Assembly (NCBI GenBank): GCA_017403145.1
Contig: JAFQOO010000001.1
Location: 62,001-126,000 of the forward strand
DNA: 64,000 bases
Direction of reading: 5' to 3'
Source: Clostridia bacterium
GTDB lineage: Bacteria; Bacillota; Clostridia; Christensenellales; DTU072
Shown piece after piece: positions 46,503-53,276 of this stretch (within the stretch, counting starts at the first letter, position 1; every line of letters begins with the position of its first letter). The translations under genes were made by a program, and so were the position numbers. The notes under the pieces were generated by a model that saw nothing but the letters and a program-made list of their open reading frames with translations, made no database searches and was not told where the DNA came from.

Positions 46503-46583
46503 ATTTATTATTTGGTTATTTGACATCAAATAAAAGGTATATTTACAAAAGTAATTGCTCTTATAAATGTTAGAGTTTTTTAT

Positions 46584-46612
46584 TTGCTAATAATAAACGC
46601 TTGTGATATAAT
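46584..46612 (+). promoter_or_regulatory. Promoter of the PRPP-synthetase-like gene
   Basis: TTGCTA (46584-46589), 17-base spacer, TATAAT (46607-46612) with TG at the extended -10 position; leader of about 27 bases to the ATG at 46646. Confidence 0.75.
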
Positions 46613-46645
46613 GAGCATAGTGTTTAAAATACAACGGAGGAAGAT

Positions 46646-47797
46646 ATGCCCACATTTTTTAGTGAAGTTTTTGACGACGCATCACCCGTTGCCCCTTTAG
46701 GACTTATTGTTTTAGAAGGTGCAAAAGACCTTGGTAAAAAGGTCGACGATTATCTAGTAAAATGGTACAATCAAGACGTTGGTAATCGCAATCCCAGATT
46801 TAAGAAAAAATCTTTCATAGTAGATTCCGTATGTCCTCGTTTTACGTCCGGCGACGGTAAAGGTATGATAAATGATTCCGTTCGTGGCGACGACCTTTAT
46901 ATTATTTGCGACGTTGGTAACTATACTTGCACGTATACTCTATTTGGACAACAAAACCATATGTCCCCCGACGACCACTATGCAGACCTAAAGCGTATTA
47001 TCGCTGCTGCCGGCGGTAAAGCAGAAAGAATTACCGTCGTTATGCCTATGCTTTATGGTGGCAGACAACACCGTCGTAATGGTAGAGAATCTCTTGACGG
47101 AGCTCAAATGCTACAAGAACTATACGAAATGGGTGTTAAAGATATAATTACCTTTGATGCTCACGACCCTCGTATCCAAAACGCAGTTCCACTAATGGGC
47201 TTTGATAACTTCTTCCCCACTTATCAAATTATGAAAGCGCTCCTTACTAGCTTCCCCAACATCAATCTAGATAAGGACCACTTTATGATAGTTTCTCCCG
47301 ACGAAGGCGCTATGAATCGTAACGTTTACTACGCATCCGTTCTTGGCGTTGATTTGGGTATGTTCTACAAGCGTCGCGACTACACCAAGGTTGTTAATGG
47401 TAAGAACCCCATAGTTGCTCACGAGTACATCGGTACCGACGTTGCAGGCAAGGATATCCTTGTTGCCGACGATATTATTGCAACCGGCGACTCCGTAATT
47501 CGTCTTTGCAAGGAACTAAAAGAAAAGGGTTGTGGCAAAATATTCCTTACCGCTACCTATGGTCTATTCACCGAAGGCTTCGATAAATTCGATAAGGCAT
47601 ATGAAGATGGACTATTTACCGCAGTTCTTTCTACCAACCTTACCTATAATCGTCCCGAATTACTAGCTAGACCTTGGTACGTAGGCGCTGATTTATCCAA
47701 GTTTATAGCTTATATTATCTCCAGCTGTAACCAAAATAAATCGGTAACTCCTCTAATGAGTTCAGCTGATAGAATTCACGAGTTATTGGGCAAATAA
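46646..47797 (+). CDS. prs: Ribose-phosphate pyrophosphokinase, long divergent form
   Basis: Makes PRPP from ribose-5-phosphate and ATP for nucleotide, His and Trp synthesis. The 383 residues exceed the usual 310-320. The core is recognisable: DSVRGDDLYIICDVGN, VVMPMLYGGRQHRRNGRES (variant of the RQDRK loop), IITFDAHDPRIQNA and the PRPP loop ILVADDIIATGDSV (about 271-284). The additions are an N-terminal extension and an insertion of about 30 residues before the DSVRG segment. CGGAGG precedes the ATG. It is monocistronic or leads into the following small gene. The family is clear; regulation may differ from class I enzymes because of the changed loops. Confidence 0.87.
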   Translation: MPTFFSEVFDDASPVAPLGLIVLEGAKDLGKKVDDYLVKWYNQDVGNRNPRFKKKSFIVDSVCPRFTSGDGKGMINDSVRGDDLYIICDVGNYTCTYTLFGQQNHMSPDDHYADLKRIIAAAGGKAERITVVMPMLYGGRQHRRNGRESLDGAQMLQELYEMGVKDIITFDAHDPRIQNAVPLMGFDNFFPTYQIMKALLTSFPNINLDKDHFMIVSPDEGAMNRNVYYASVLGVDLGMFYKRRDYTKVVNGKNPIVAHEYIGTDVAGKDILVADDIIATGDSVIRLCKELKEKGCGKIFLTATYGLFTEGFDKFDKAYEDGLFTAVLSTNLTYNRPELLARPWYVGADLSKFIAYIISSCNQNKSVTPLMSSADRIHELLGK

Positions 47798-47805
47798 AAA
47801 AATTG

Positions 47806-47834
47806 TTGCAAAACTTTAAGAAATAGTGTATAAT
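47806..47834 (+). promoter_or_regulatory. Promoter just upstream of the unknown gene at 47845
   Basis: TTGCAA (47806-47811), 17-base spacer, TATAAT (47829-47834). The ATG is only ten bases further, so the leader would be about three to five bases and cannot hold a ribosome binding site. Confidence 0.6.
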
Positions 47835-47844
47835 ATATAAGAAG

Positions 47845-48264
47845 ATGAACGGTCGACTAACAATTACTACCGCAAAAAACGAAATTTACTTCTATTCTAA
47901 CTGTGATTATGCGTATACTAAAAACGATACCGCACAAATAAATTTCGTATATGAAAGCGATTTTCGTAAATATAATATAGTAATTGGAGTCAATCGTGAT
48001 AAACTTGCTTTGAATATTACGTCGTTTGACGTTGACGAAGACACAGAAAGCACCTTTAACGTTTTGACTTTCGCGCGCGGTGGCTCACCAAGACCCACCG
48101 CCGTGGAATTCGAGTATCTCAAGTTTAATTTTATACCAGAGGATGTTTTTGTAGATTACGGAAATGATTTTGCCGATATAGTTTTACGTTGTTCTTATTC
48201 CACAATTACGCAAAATCCACGTTCAACCGTAATGAAGATTTCAGTTAAAATTCCTAAAGAATAA
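47845..48264 (+). CDS. Conserved-looking hypothetical protein, 139 residues
   Basis: I do not recognise it. The protein is mostly beta-strand in pattern, acidic, with no signal peptide, no membrane segment and a single Cys pair too far apart to suggest a metal site (Cys20, Cys122). It has its own promoter almost at the start codon and no AGGAG. The following UlaG-like gene begins nine bases after its stop and has AAGGAG overlapping the stop, so the two are cotranscribed. Codon use resembles the neighbours, and the frame is undisturbed, so it is probably a real gene. No function is proposed. Confidence 0.65.
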   Translation: MNGRLTITTAKNEIYFYSNCDYAYTKNDTAQINFVYESDFRKYNIVIGVNRDKLALNITSFDVDEDTESTFNVLTFARGGSPRPTAVEFEYLKFNFIPEDVFVDYGNDFADIVLRCSYSTITQNPRSTVMKISVKIPKE

Positions 48265-48273
48265 GGAGTATAT

Positions 48274-48927
48274 ATGAAAATTGAATGGTTAGGGCATAGT
48301 TCTTTTAAACTTACCGAAAGTACAGGCATTACCATAGTAACCGACCCCTATGAGGAAGATAGAGTGGGTGTAAAGTTCCCCAGCGTTACTTCCGAAGTAG
48401 TAACCGTTAGCCACGACCACTTTGACCACAACTGTGTAAAAGCGGTAAACGGGGTTAAAACTATTATAGACAGTACCGGCTTCCACGACCTTGACGGCGT
48501 AGAAATATATGGTTTCAAGAGCTATCACGACGAAAAGAAGGGTGCTCTCCGCGGAAAGAACGTAGTTTTCCGTTATAGAATGGATGGCGTAGAAATTTGC
48601 CACCTTGGAGATATCGGCGAGCCTCTAAGCCCAATGTTAGCCGAACTAATAGGCTCCATCAATATTTTGCTAATTCCCGTTGGCGGTAAGTTTACTATCG
48701 ACGCCGAGCAAGCAAAGGAATACGTGGATTTATTGATGCCCGACGTAGTTATCCCGATGCACTATATGTGTGAAGGATACGTAACCCAATTTGACGACCT
48801 AGACGACTTCCTTGATTTATTTGAGAAAAAAGATATCGAGTACGCAGAAAATAGTGAACTTGAATTTGATAGAACCGATTTTGACGGGGAACGCACCAGA
48901 GTTATAGTTCCCATTAAAGTACAATAA
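48274..48927 (+). CDS. Metal-dependent hydrolase, UlaG-like metallo-beta-lactamase fold
   Basis: A 217-residue single-domain metallo-beta-lactamase protein. It begins MKIEWLGHSSFKL, followed by VTDPYEED, the metal motif VSHDHFDHN (about 48-56), HLGDIGEPL and a late VIPMHYMCEG, which supply the two-metal His/Asp set. Relatives include UlaG (L-ascorbate-6-phosphate lactonase) and many uncharacterised hydrolases; substrate is unknown. AAGGAG overlaps the stop of the preceding small gene. It may act with that gene, but nothing else points to a pathway. Confidence 0.85.
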   Translation: MKIEWLGHSSFKLTESTGITIVTDPYEEDRVGVKFPSVTSEVVTVSHDHFDHNCVKAVNGVKTIIDSTGFHDLDGVEIYGFKSYHDEKKGALRGKNVVFRYRMDGVEICHLGDIGEPLSPMLAELIGSINILLIPVGGKFTIDAEQAKEYVDLLMPDVVIPMHYMCEGYVTQFDDLDDFLDLFEKKDIEYAENSELEFDRTDFDGERTRVIVPIKVQ

Positions 48928-48951
48928 TCAATTTAATTTTGTAAATTATTC

Positions 48952-48971
48952 GCCCCTACGTTTGTAGGGGC
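48952..48971 (+). promoter_or_regulatory. GC-rich hairpin in the rho leader
   Basis: GCCCCTAC, loop GTTT, GTAGGGGC: an 8-bp perfect stem 29 bases before the rho ATG. No T-run follows, so it is not an ordinary terminator. It may be the end of the preceding transcript, or a leader element of rho. Confidence 0.5.
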
Positions 48972-49000
48972 AAGAAAAATATATTTTTAGGAGATTTTTT

Positions 49001-50599
49001 ATGAAAATTGAGTACACCGCAAAACAGTTGGATGATTTATCCATTTTTGCACTCCGTGATTTAGCACGTGAATGCGGGCACCACAGTCCTACGAATAAGA
49101 GAAAAAGTGAGCTTATCGAATTTATTTTAGGACTAAAGGGCGAAAGTATCGCCAAAGTTGAAGATGATTCCGCCACCAAGAAACGTCGCGGACGTCCCCC
49201 AAAGAAGAGCAACACACAAGCTCTAGTAGAAGAACAAGAGTCAGTTGAAGAGCAAGCAATTGCAGAAGAAACTATAATATCATCTGTTGAAGACGAAAAG
49301 AAAGAAGAAAAAAAGAATTTTAGAAATAGCTTTTTAGAAAAACCTATAAATAATAATTCTCGTTTTAATACGATAAATAAATTTAATAAAACTAATCAAA
49401 CCCAAGAAACGGAAAAAGAAGAATATAAAGAAAAGACCTTAGACACGAATGAAGTAATGGAAATTCGTGAGGGTGTATTGGAAATTTGCCCCGATGGTTA
49501 CGGTTTCCTACGTGCTCATAACTACGAACAAGGCGAAGGTGATGCATATATCGCAGCTCCCAAAATTCGTAAGAGTGGTTTAAGAAAGGGCGACTACGTA
49601 AAAGCATACGTTAAAAAGCTCGCCGAAAATAGACCTATGAGCGTTCAAGATATTATCTCTATAAATGGAGATGACCCCGAAAAAGCCTTCAATCGTCCCG
49701 TATTTGAAAGTTTAATCCCCATTTATCCCGATGAAAGATATAAACTCGAACTTGCAACAAGTAAAAAAGATTTTGCAATTAGAGCCATAGATTTGGTTGC
49801 TCCTATCGGTAAAGGGCAACGCGCTATGATTGTTAGCCCCCCTAAAGCAGGTAAGACCACGTTGCTTAAAAAGATAGCCAACTCGGTTTCAACCAATTAT
49901 CCCAAAGCACACCTAATGGTACTACTCGTAGACGAACGTCCCGAAGAAGTTACCGATATGCAACGCTCCATTAAGGGCGAAGTAATATATAGCACCTTCG
50001 ATGAAATGCCCGACCACCACACCAAAGCAAGTGAAATGGTGCTAGAAAGGGCAAAACGCCTAGTAGAGCTAGGACAAGACGTAGTAATCCTTATGGATTC
50101 ACTAACAAGATTAGCACGTGCATACAACCTAGTAATCACCCCCACGGGTAAAACCTTGTCGGGTGGTATCGACCCCGGTTCGTTGTATCTTCCCAAGAAA
50201 TTCTTTGGAGCAGCACGTAATATAGAAAACGGTGGTTCGCTTACTATAATAGCAACCGCACTAGTAGATACCGGTTCTCGTATGGACGACGTTATATATG
50301 AAGAATTCAAGGGAACGGGTAATATGGAAATCCACCTAGACAGAAAGCTTTCCGAAAAACGCATCTTCCCTGCAATCGACCTTGCAAGGAGTGGAACGAG
50401 AAGAGAAGAACTATTGCTTTCCGAAGAAGAGTTACTTGGAATATTCGCAGTACGCAAGATGTTAAGCACGGGCGACGTACAAGAGTCCACGGAAAAATTG
50501 ATTTCTATGTTAATGGGCACGGATACGAACAAAGAATTTATCCAAATGCTCACAATCCAAATGAAAGAACTGCAAAAGAAAGGTTACAATTTTGCTTAA
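49001..50599 (+). CDS. rho: Transcription termination factor Rho
   Basis: Hexameric RNA helicase that ends transcription. The 532 residues exceed the 420 of E. coli Rho because of a low-complexity linker. In order: Rho N-terminal helical domain (KQLDDLSIFALRDLAREC, 8-48), a charged Glu/Lys/Asn-rich linker (about 50-145, containing KKRRGRPPKKS, an AT-hook-like stretch), the cold-shock-like RNA domain (EGVLEICPDGYGFLRAHNY), then the ATPase: Walker A PPKAGKTTLLKK, DERPEEVTDM, Walker B VVILMDSLTRLARAYN, and the Q/R-loop region LSGGIDPGSLYLPKKFFGAA. TAGGAG precedes the ATG. Such linkers are common in Clostridia. Confidence 0.97.
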   Translation: MKIEYTAKQLDDLSIFALRDLARECGHHSPTNKRKSELIEFILGLKGESIAKVEDDSATKKRRGRPPKKSNTQALVEEQESVEEQAIAEETIISSVEDEKKEEKKNFRNSFLEKPINNNSRFNTINKFNKTNQTQETEKEEYKEKTLDTNEVMEIREGVLEICPDGYGFLRAHNYEQGEGDAYIAAPKIRKSGLRKGDYVKAYVKKLAENRPMSVQDIISINGDDPEKAFNRPVFESLIPIYPDERYKLELATSKKDFAIRAIDLVAPIGKGQRAMIVSPPKAGKTTLLKKIANSVSTNYPKAHLMVLLVDERPEEVTDMQRSIKGEVIYSTFDEMPDHHTKASEMVLERAKRLVELGQDVVILMDSLTRLARAYNLVITPTGKTLSGGIDPGSLYLPKKFFGAARNIENGGSLTIIATALVDTGSRMDDVIYEEFKGTGNMEIHLDRKLSEKRIFPAIDLARSGTRREELLLSEEELLGIFAVRKMLSTGDVQESTEKLISMLMGTDTNKEFIQMLTIQMKELQKKGYNFA

Positions 50600-50694
50600 T
50601 ATAAAAAAGATAAAAATAATAAAGAGAATTAAAATCCGATAAAAAACAATTTGATTTAAAGAATGAGAAAAAGAAAGGGAATTATAAGTTAGAA

Positions 50695-50722
50695 AAAAGG
50701 TTCGCCACAAGGCGAACCTTTT
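50695..50722. terminator. Bidirectional terminator between rho and the reverse transcriptase
   Basis: AAAAGGTTCGCC, loop ACAA, GGCGAACCTTTT: a 12-bp perfect stem with A and T flanks. It serves rho (plus) and the reverse transcriptase (minus, stop at 50727). The 95 bases between rho and this stem (50600-50694) are very A-rich with no other feature seen. Confidence 0.93.
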
Positions 50723-50726
50723 AGTT

Positions 50727-51941
50727 TTAAAAATCGAAATTTCCGGTTTTTTTGAATTTGTAAAATGAGTTTACCAAACTTTTATATCCAAGCTTCTTAA
50801 TGTCCTCGTATCTAAGATTATAATTAGCTTTGGTATGCTTGCCCGTTGAAATATACCTTATGCAAGAAATCATATATTCGTCGAGAGCTTGTAAACTTTC
50901 CGCAGTAGTGATTGTTGGGAAATACCATCTGCACCAGGTTAAATCGTTTGGGTTAGGGTTATCATAAAATTTCTTATTAAAATGGCGTATATAAGCTCGA
51001 ATAGTTCCCTTCACGTTTGCGTTGTTTCTATTGCGCCAGCGAAGGATAGCCCTTGCTTTTCGTCGCATTTTGCCCCTTATTTTCTCTAAAGCAACGTTGG
51101 AAACGTCAACGCGATTACCATCTATATTAAAACCTAAGAAGTCCCATTTTTCGCCGGGGAGAGTACGAACCTCTTTTTTAGGATTAACGGTCAATTTCTT
51201 TTGAGATAGGAACCATTTTATTTTTTCTTCGTATTCTTTGATGTCCTTTTCGGTTTTGGCAAACACAATAATATCGTCGGAGTATCTTGCGTAGGAAATA
51301 CCGCGTAGGGCAAACCATTTATCCAAATCCGTTAAATAAAGATTTGCCAAAAATCCAGAAATAGGAACTCCTGCCATAATGCCTTTTTTACAAAATGTTT
51401 GTTTTCCATTTTTTAAACAATAGGGCTCTAATAATATAGATTTAATAAAGTTAAGTAGCTCTATATCCTCTTCAAAGGTTTCTTCAAGAAGCTTTATTAT
51501 GCTATCCGTATCAACTGAATTAAAGTAGTCGTGGATATCTACCTTATAGGAATATAAGCTTGATTTTTTTATAGAAGAGAGTAGGGTGCCAATAGCGGTT
51601 TTAACGCTTATATTCTTGCGAAATGAATATAGGTTGTCAGAAAATAGGTGGTCGTAATCGTGTAAAAGGTGGGCAAGAAGCTTCAATACCATATTTTCTT
51701 CGTGATTGAATATAAAAACAGTTCTTTTTTTGCCTGTACGTCTTTTGTTTATTTCAACCATTTTAGGAAGGGCAAAAGACTCGTTGCTAAGTATCTTTTC
51801 AACTATAGGAAGGTATTTTTTATTATCTATAAAGTCGCGGAATTCTTTTTCTTCACGTGAAGAAAAATGTCCGCTTTCTATTTTTGATTGCAAAAATTGC
51901 TCCCAATAGTTTTCATCTTTAAGTTTATGCAATAAGCTCAT
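50727..51941 (-). CDS. Stand-alone reverse transcriptase of uncertain class
   Basis: A 404-residue RNA-directed DNA polymerase. Palm motifs are complete: catalytic Asp135 in YKVDIHDYFNSVD, YSFRKNISVKTAI (105-117), GIMAGVPISGFLANLYL (187-203, where the usual PQG is MAG), the active-site YSDD (220-223), KLTVNPKKE and FLGFNI (268-273). A C-terminal thumb-like part of about 125 residues follows; there is no endonuclease, maturase-X or second enzyme domain. AGGAG lies six bases before the ATG. The gene is AT-richer than its neighbours, is flanked by terminators, and is preceded by a structured RNA. It could belong to a retron, a DRT-type defence system or an undescribed RT group; a group II intron or DGR is unlikely. 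Confidence 0.9.
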   Translation of the reverse strand: MSLLHKLKDENYWEQFLQSKIESGHFSSREEKEFRDFIDNKKYLPIVEKILSNESFALPKMVEINKRRTGKKRTVFIFNHEENMVLKLLAHLLHDYDHLFSDNLYSFRKNISVKTAIGTLLSSIKKSSLYSYKVDIHDYFNSVDTDSIIKLLEETFEEDIELLNFIKSILLEPYCLKNGKQTFCKKGIMAGVPISGFLANLYLTDLDKWFALRGISYARYSDDIIVFAKTEKDIKEYEEKIKWFLSQKKLTVNPKKEVRTLPGEKWDFLGFNIDGNRVDVSNVALEKIRGKMRRKARAILRWRNRNNANVKGTIRAYIRHFNKKFYDNPNPNDLTWCRWYFPTITTAESLQALDEYMISCIRYISTGKHTKANYNLRYEDIKKLGYKSLVNSFYKFKKTGNFDF

Positions 51942-51959
51942 TTGTCGCTCCTAAAAATT

Positions 51960-51985
51960 GGGTACGGACTTTTAAGCCCGCACCC
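51960..51985 (-). terminator. Terminator- or attenuator-like hairpin just before the reverse transcriptase start
   Basis: On the minus strand GGGTGCGGGCT, loop TAAA, AGTCCGTACCC: 11 pairs including two G-U, followed by AATTTTT and then the AGGAG of the RT gene. It could end a short RNA and let only some polymerases read into the RT gene. Confidence 0.6.
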
Positions 51986-52150
51986 ATATAATAGCTGTCA
52001 AGAAGATTAAACAAACATTAATCTTGTTATCTTCAATACCTTGAAAGATAACAAGTTGAATGTTTTACAAGGTTGCACACGATAAAGCTGTCTGCAAAAC
52101 TATAAAATAATACCGTGCTTTACCCATCGCAGACGCTAAGCATTGACAGC
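51960..52150 (-). ncRNA. Structured RNA upstream of the reverse transcriptase (retron-like msr/msd candidate)
   Basis: Read on the minus strand. P1: GCTGTCAA (52150-52143) pairs with TTGACAGC (52001-51994), 8 bp, enclosing the rest. Just inside P1 is CTTAGC (52140-52135), the AGC resembling the branch-guanosine context of retron msr. P2: GTCTGC (52134-52129) with GCAGAC (52095-52090). P3, the longest: AAACATT (52065-52059) with AATGTTT (52019-52013), then CTTGTTATCTT (52055-52045) with AAGATAACAAG (52033-52023), then CAA with TTG around GGTA. The P3 loop segment CAAGGT (52043-52038) is complementary to ACCTTG (52073-52068), so a pseudoknot is possible. P4 follows (51985-51960). No convincing open frame is seen here. 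The pairing is seen in the bases; the function is inferred. Confidence 0.65.
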
Positions 52151-52180
52151 ATTTTATCAATTATTAGCGCTATAAAACAA
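52151..52180 (-). promoter_or_regulatory. Possible promoter of the RNA/reverse transcriptase cassette
   Basis: On the minus strand TAAAAT (52156-52151) with TG at the extended -10, 18 bases after a poor -35 (TTGTTT, 52180-52175) that overlaps the fba terminator tail. The palindrome TAGCGCTA (52172-52165) sits between them. Start would fall inside the 5' arm of P1, which argues for caution. Confidence 0.35.
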
Positions 52181-52204
52181 AAGGAGCTTTTTATAGCTCC
52201 TTTT
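52179..52204 (-). terminator. fba terminator
   Basis: On the minus strand AAAAGGAGCT, loop ATAAAA, AGCTCCTTTT, then GTTTTA. It lies 13 bases after the fba stop and separates fba from the reverse transcriptase cassette. Confidence 0.9.
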
Positions 52205-52216
52205 TGCTTTAACATA

Positions 52217-53152
52217 TTAGTTGAATGCTTTACCGCTACATCCAAGAACGTTTTGAATCTTGTGCTTTACGATTTCTTTTACGCGTTCTCTAGCAGGTCC
52301 CAAGTATTGACGGGGGTCAAAGTGAGAGGGATTTTCGTTAAAGTACTTACGTAGAGTTGCGGTCATTGCCATACGAAGGTCGGAGTCGATGTTAATCTTA
52401 CATACAGCCATAGTTGCTGCTTGACGTAGCATTTCTTCCGGAACACCCTTTGCACCGGGCATATTGCCACCATAACGGTTGATTTCTTCTGCAAGATATT
52501 GGGGAACAGAGCTTGCACCGTGTAGAACGATGGGGAAGTTGGGAAGGCGTCTGCCTACTTCTTCCAAAATATCAAAGCGGAGTTTTGCTTCGCCCTTGAA
52601 TTTGAATGCACCGTGGCTGGTACCGATAGCGATAGCCAAGCTATCAACGCCGGTCTTTTCTACGAATTCTTGTACTTGGTCGGGGTCGGTATAGCAAGCA
52701 TCTGCTGCGGAAACGTTAACGTCGTCTTCGATACCTGCAAGCTTACCAAGTTCAGCTTCAACAACTACACCGTGGTCGTGTGCGTATTCTACAACGTTAC
52801 GGGTAATCTTGATGTTATCTGCAAAGCTCTTGCTAGAAGCATCAATCATAACGGAAGTAAATCCCTTATCTACGCAATCTTTACAGAGTTCGAAAGAATC
52901 ACCGTGGTCAAGGTGTAAGCAAATGGGAAGTCCGGTATCTTCAACAGCTGCTTCAACAAGCTTCTTGAGGTAAGTGGGGTTAGCGTATTTACGTGCGCCA
53001 GCACTTACTTGAAGAATAAGGGGAGCGTTTTCTTCCTTACCTGCAGCAACGATACCTTGGATGATTTCCATATTATTTACGTTAAAAGCACCGATTGCAT
53101 AACCGCCAGCATAGGCTTTTTCAAACATTTCTTTACTAGTTACTAAAGGCAT
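52217..53152 (-). CDS. fba: Class II fructose-1,6-bisphosphate aldolase
   Basis: Zinc aldolase splitting fructose-1,6-bisphosphate into the two triose phosphates. The 311 residues fit the class. Visible are GGYAIGAFNVNNMEI near the start, the zinc/active-site part ICLHLDHGDSFELC (Asp and His, about 77-90), VEAELGKLAGIEDD, AIGTSHGAFKF (zinc His) and the phosphate-binding VLHGASSVP. GGAGG precedes the ATG by seven or eight bases, inside a leader almost identical to that of gapA. Single gene with its own promoter and terminator. Confidence 0.97.
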   Translation of the reverse strand: MPLVTSKEMFEKAYAGGYAIGAFNVNNMEIIQGIVAAGKEENAPLILQVSAGARKYANPTYLKKLVEAAVEDTGLPICLHLDHGDSFELCKDCVDKGFTSVMIDASSKSFADNIKITRNVVEYAHDHGVVVEAELGKLAGIEDDVNVSAADACYTDPDQVQEFVEKTGVDSLAIAIGTSHGAFKFKGEAKLRFDILEEVGRRLPNFPIVLHGASSVPQYLAEEINRYGGNMPGAKGVPEEMLRQAATMAVCKINIDSDLRMAMTATLRKYFNENPSHFDPRQYLGPARERVKEIVKHKIQNVLGCSGKAFN

Positions 53153-53181
53153 AATTGGTCCTCCATATTGTAATTGCCTAT

Positions 53182-53210
53182 ATTATACAACGAAAAAGCC
53201 ATAATGTAAA
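53182..53210 (-). promoter_or_regulatory. fba promoter
   Basis: On the minus strand TTTACA (53210-53205), 17-base spacer, TATAAT (53187-53182); about 30 bases before the ATG at 53152. Confidence 0.85.
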
Positions 53211-53241
53211 ATAAATAATTAAAGTTTGGAAATTATATTAC

Positions 53242-53270
53242 TTGTTAAAAATATTGTTTTACTATATAAT
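53242..53270 (+). promoter_or_regulatory. Promoter six bases before the methyltransferase start (leaderless candidate)
   Basis: TTGTTA (53242-53247), 17-base spacer, TATAAT (53265-53270), then six bases and the ATG at 53277. The transcript start would coincide with the start codon. No AGGAG is present. Confidence 0.7.
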
Positions 53271-53276
53271 TTAAGT

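Noticed and set aside
46520-46548. TTGACA at 46520-46525 as a promoter
   Set aside because: No acceptable -10 hexamer lies 16-18 bases downstream; the promoter at 46584-46612 explains the next gene.
49897-50553. 218-residue open frame antisense to rho
   Set aside because: It lies wholly inside rho on the other strand, has Ser/Leu/Ile-rich composition typical of antisense shadows, and no ribosome binding site.
50600-52216. Diversity-generating retroelement
   Set aside because: The RT lacks DGR-type motif 4 wording, no avd-like gene is present, and I see no template/variable repeat pair; the giant lipoprotein repeats do not show A-specific variation against any copy near the RT.
50600-52216. 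Group II intron
   Set aside because: No maturase domain X or endonuclease, no GUGYG-like 5' end and no domain V hairpin (AGC...GAAA-type) flanking the RT; fba and rho are both intact.
52115-52354. 79-residue plus-strand frame over the structured RNA and the 3' end of fba
   Set aside because: Overlaps fba antisense, has no ribosome binding site and shows no protein-like pattern; the pairing seen there is better explained as RNA structure.
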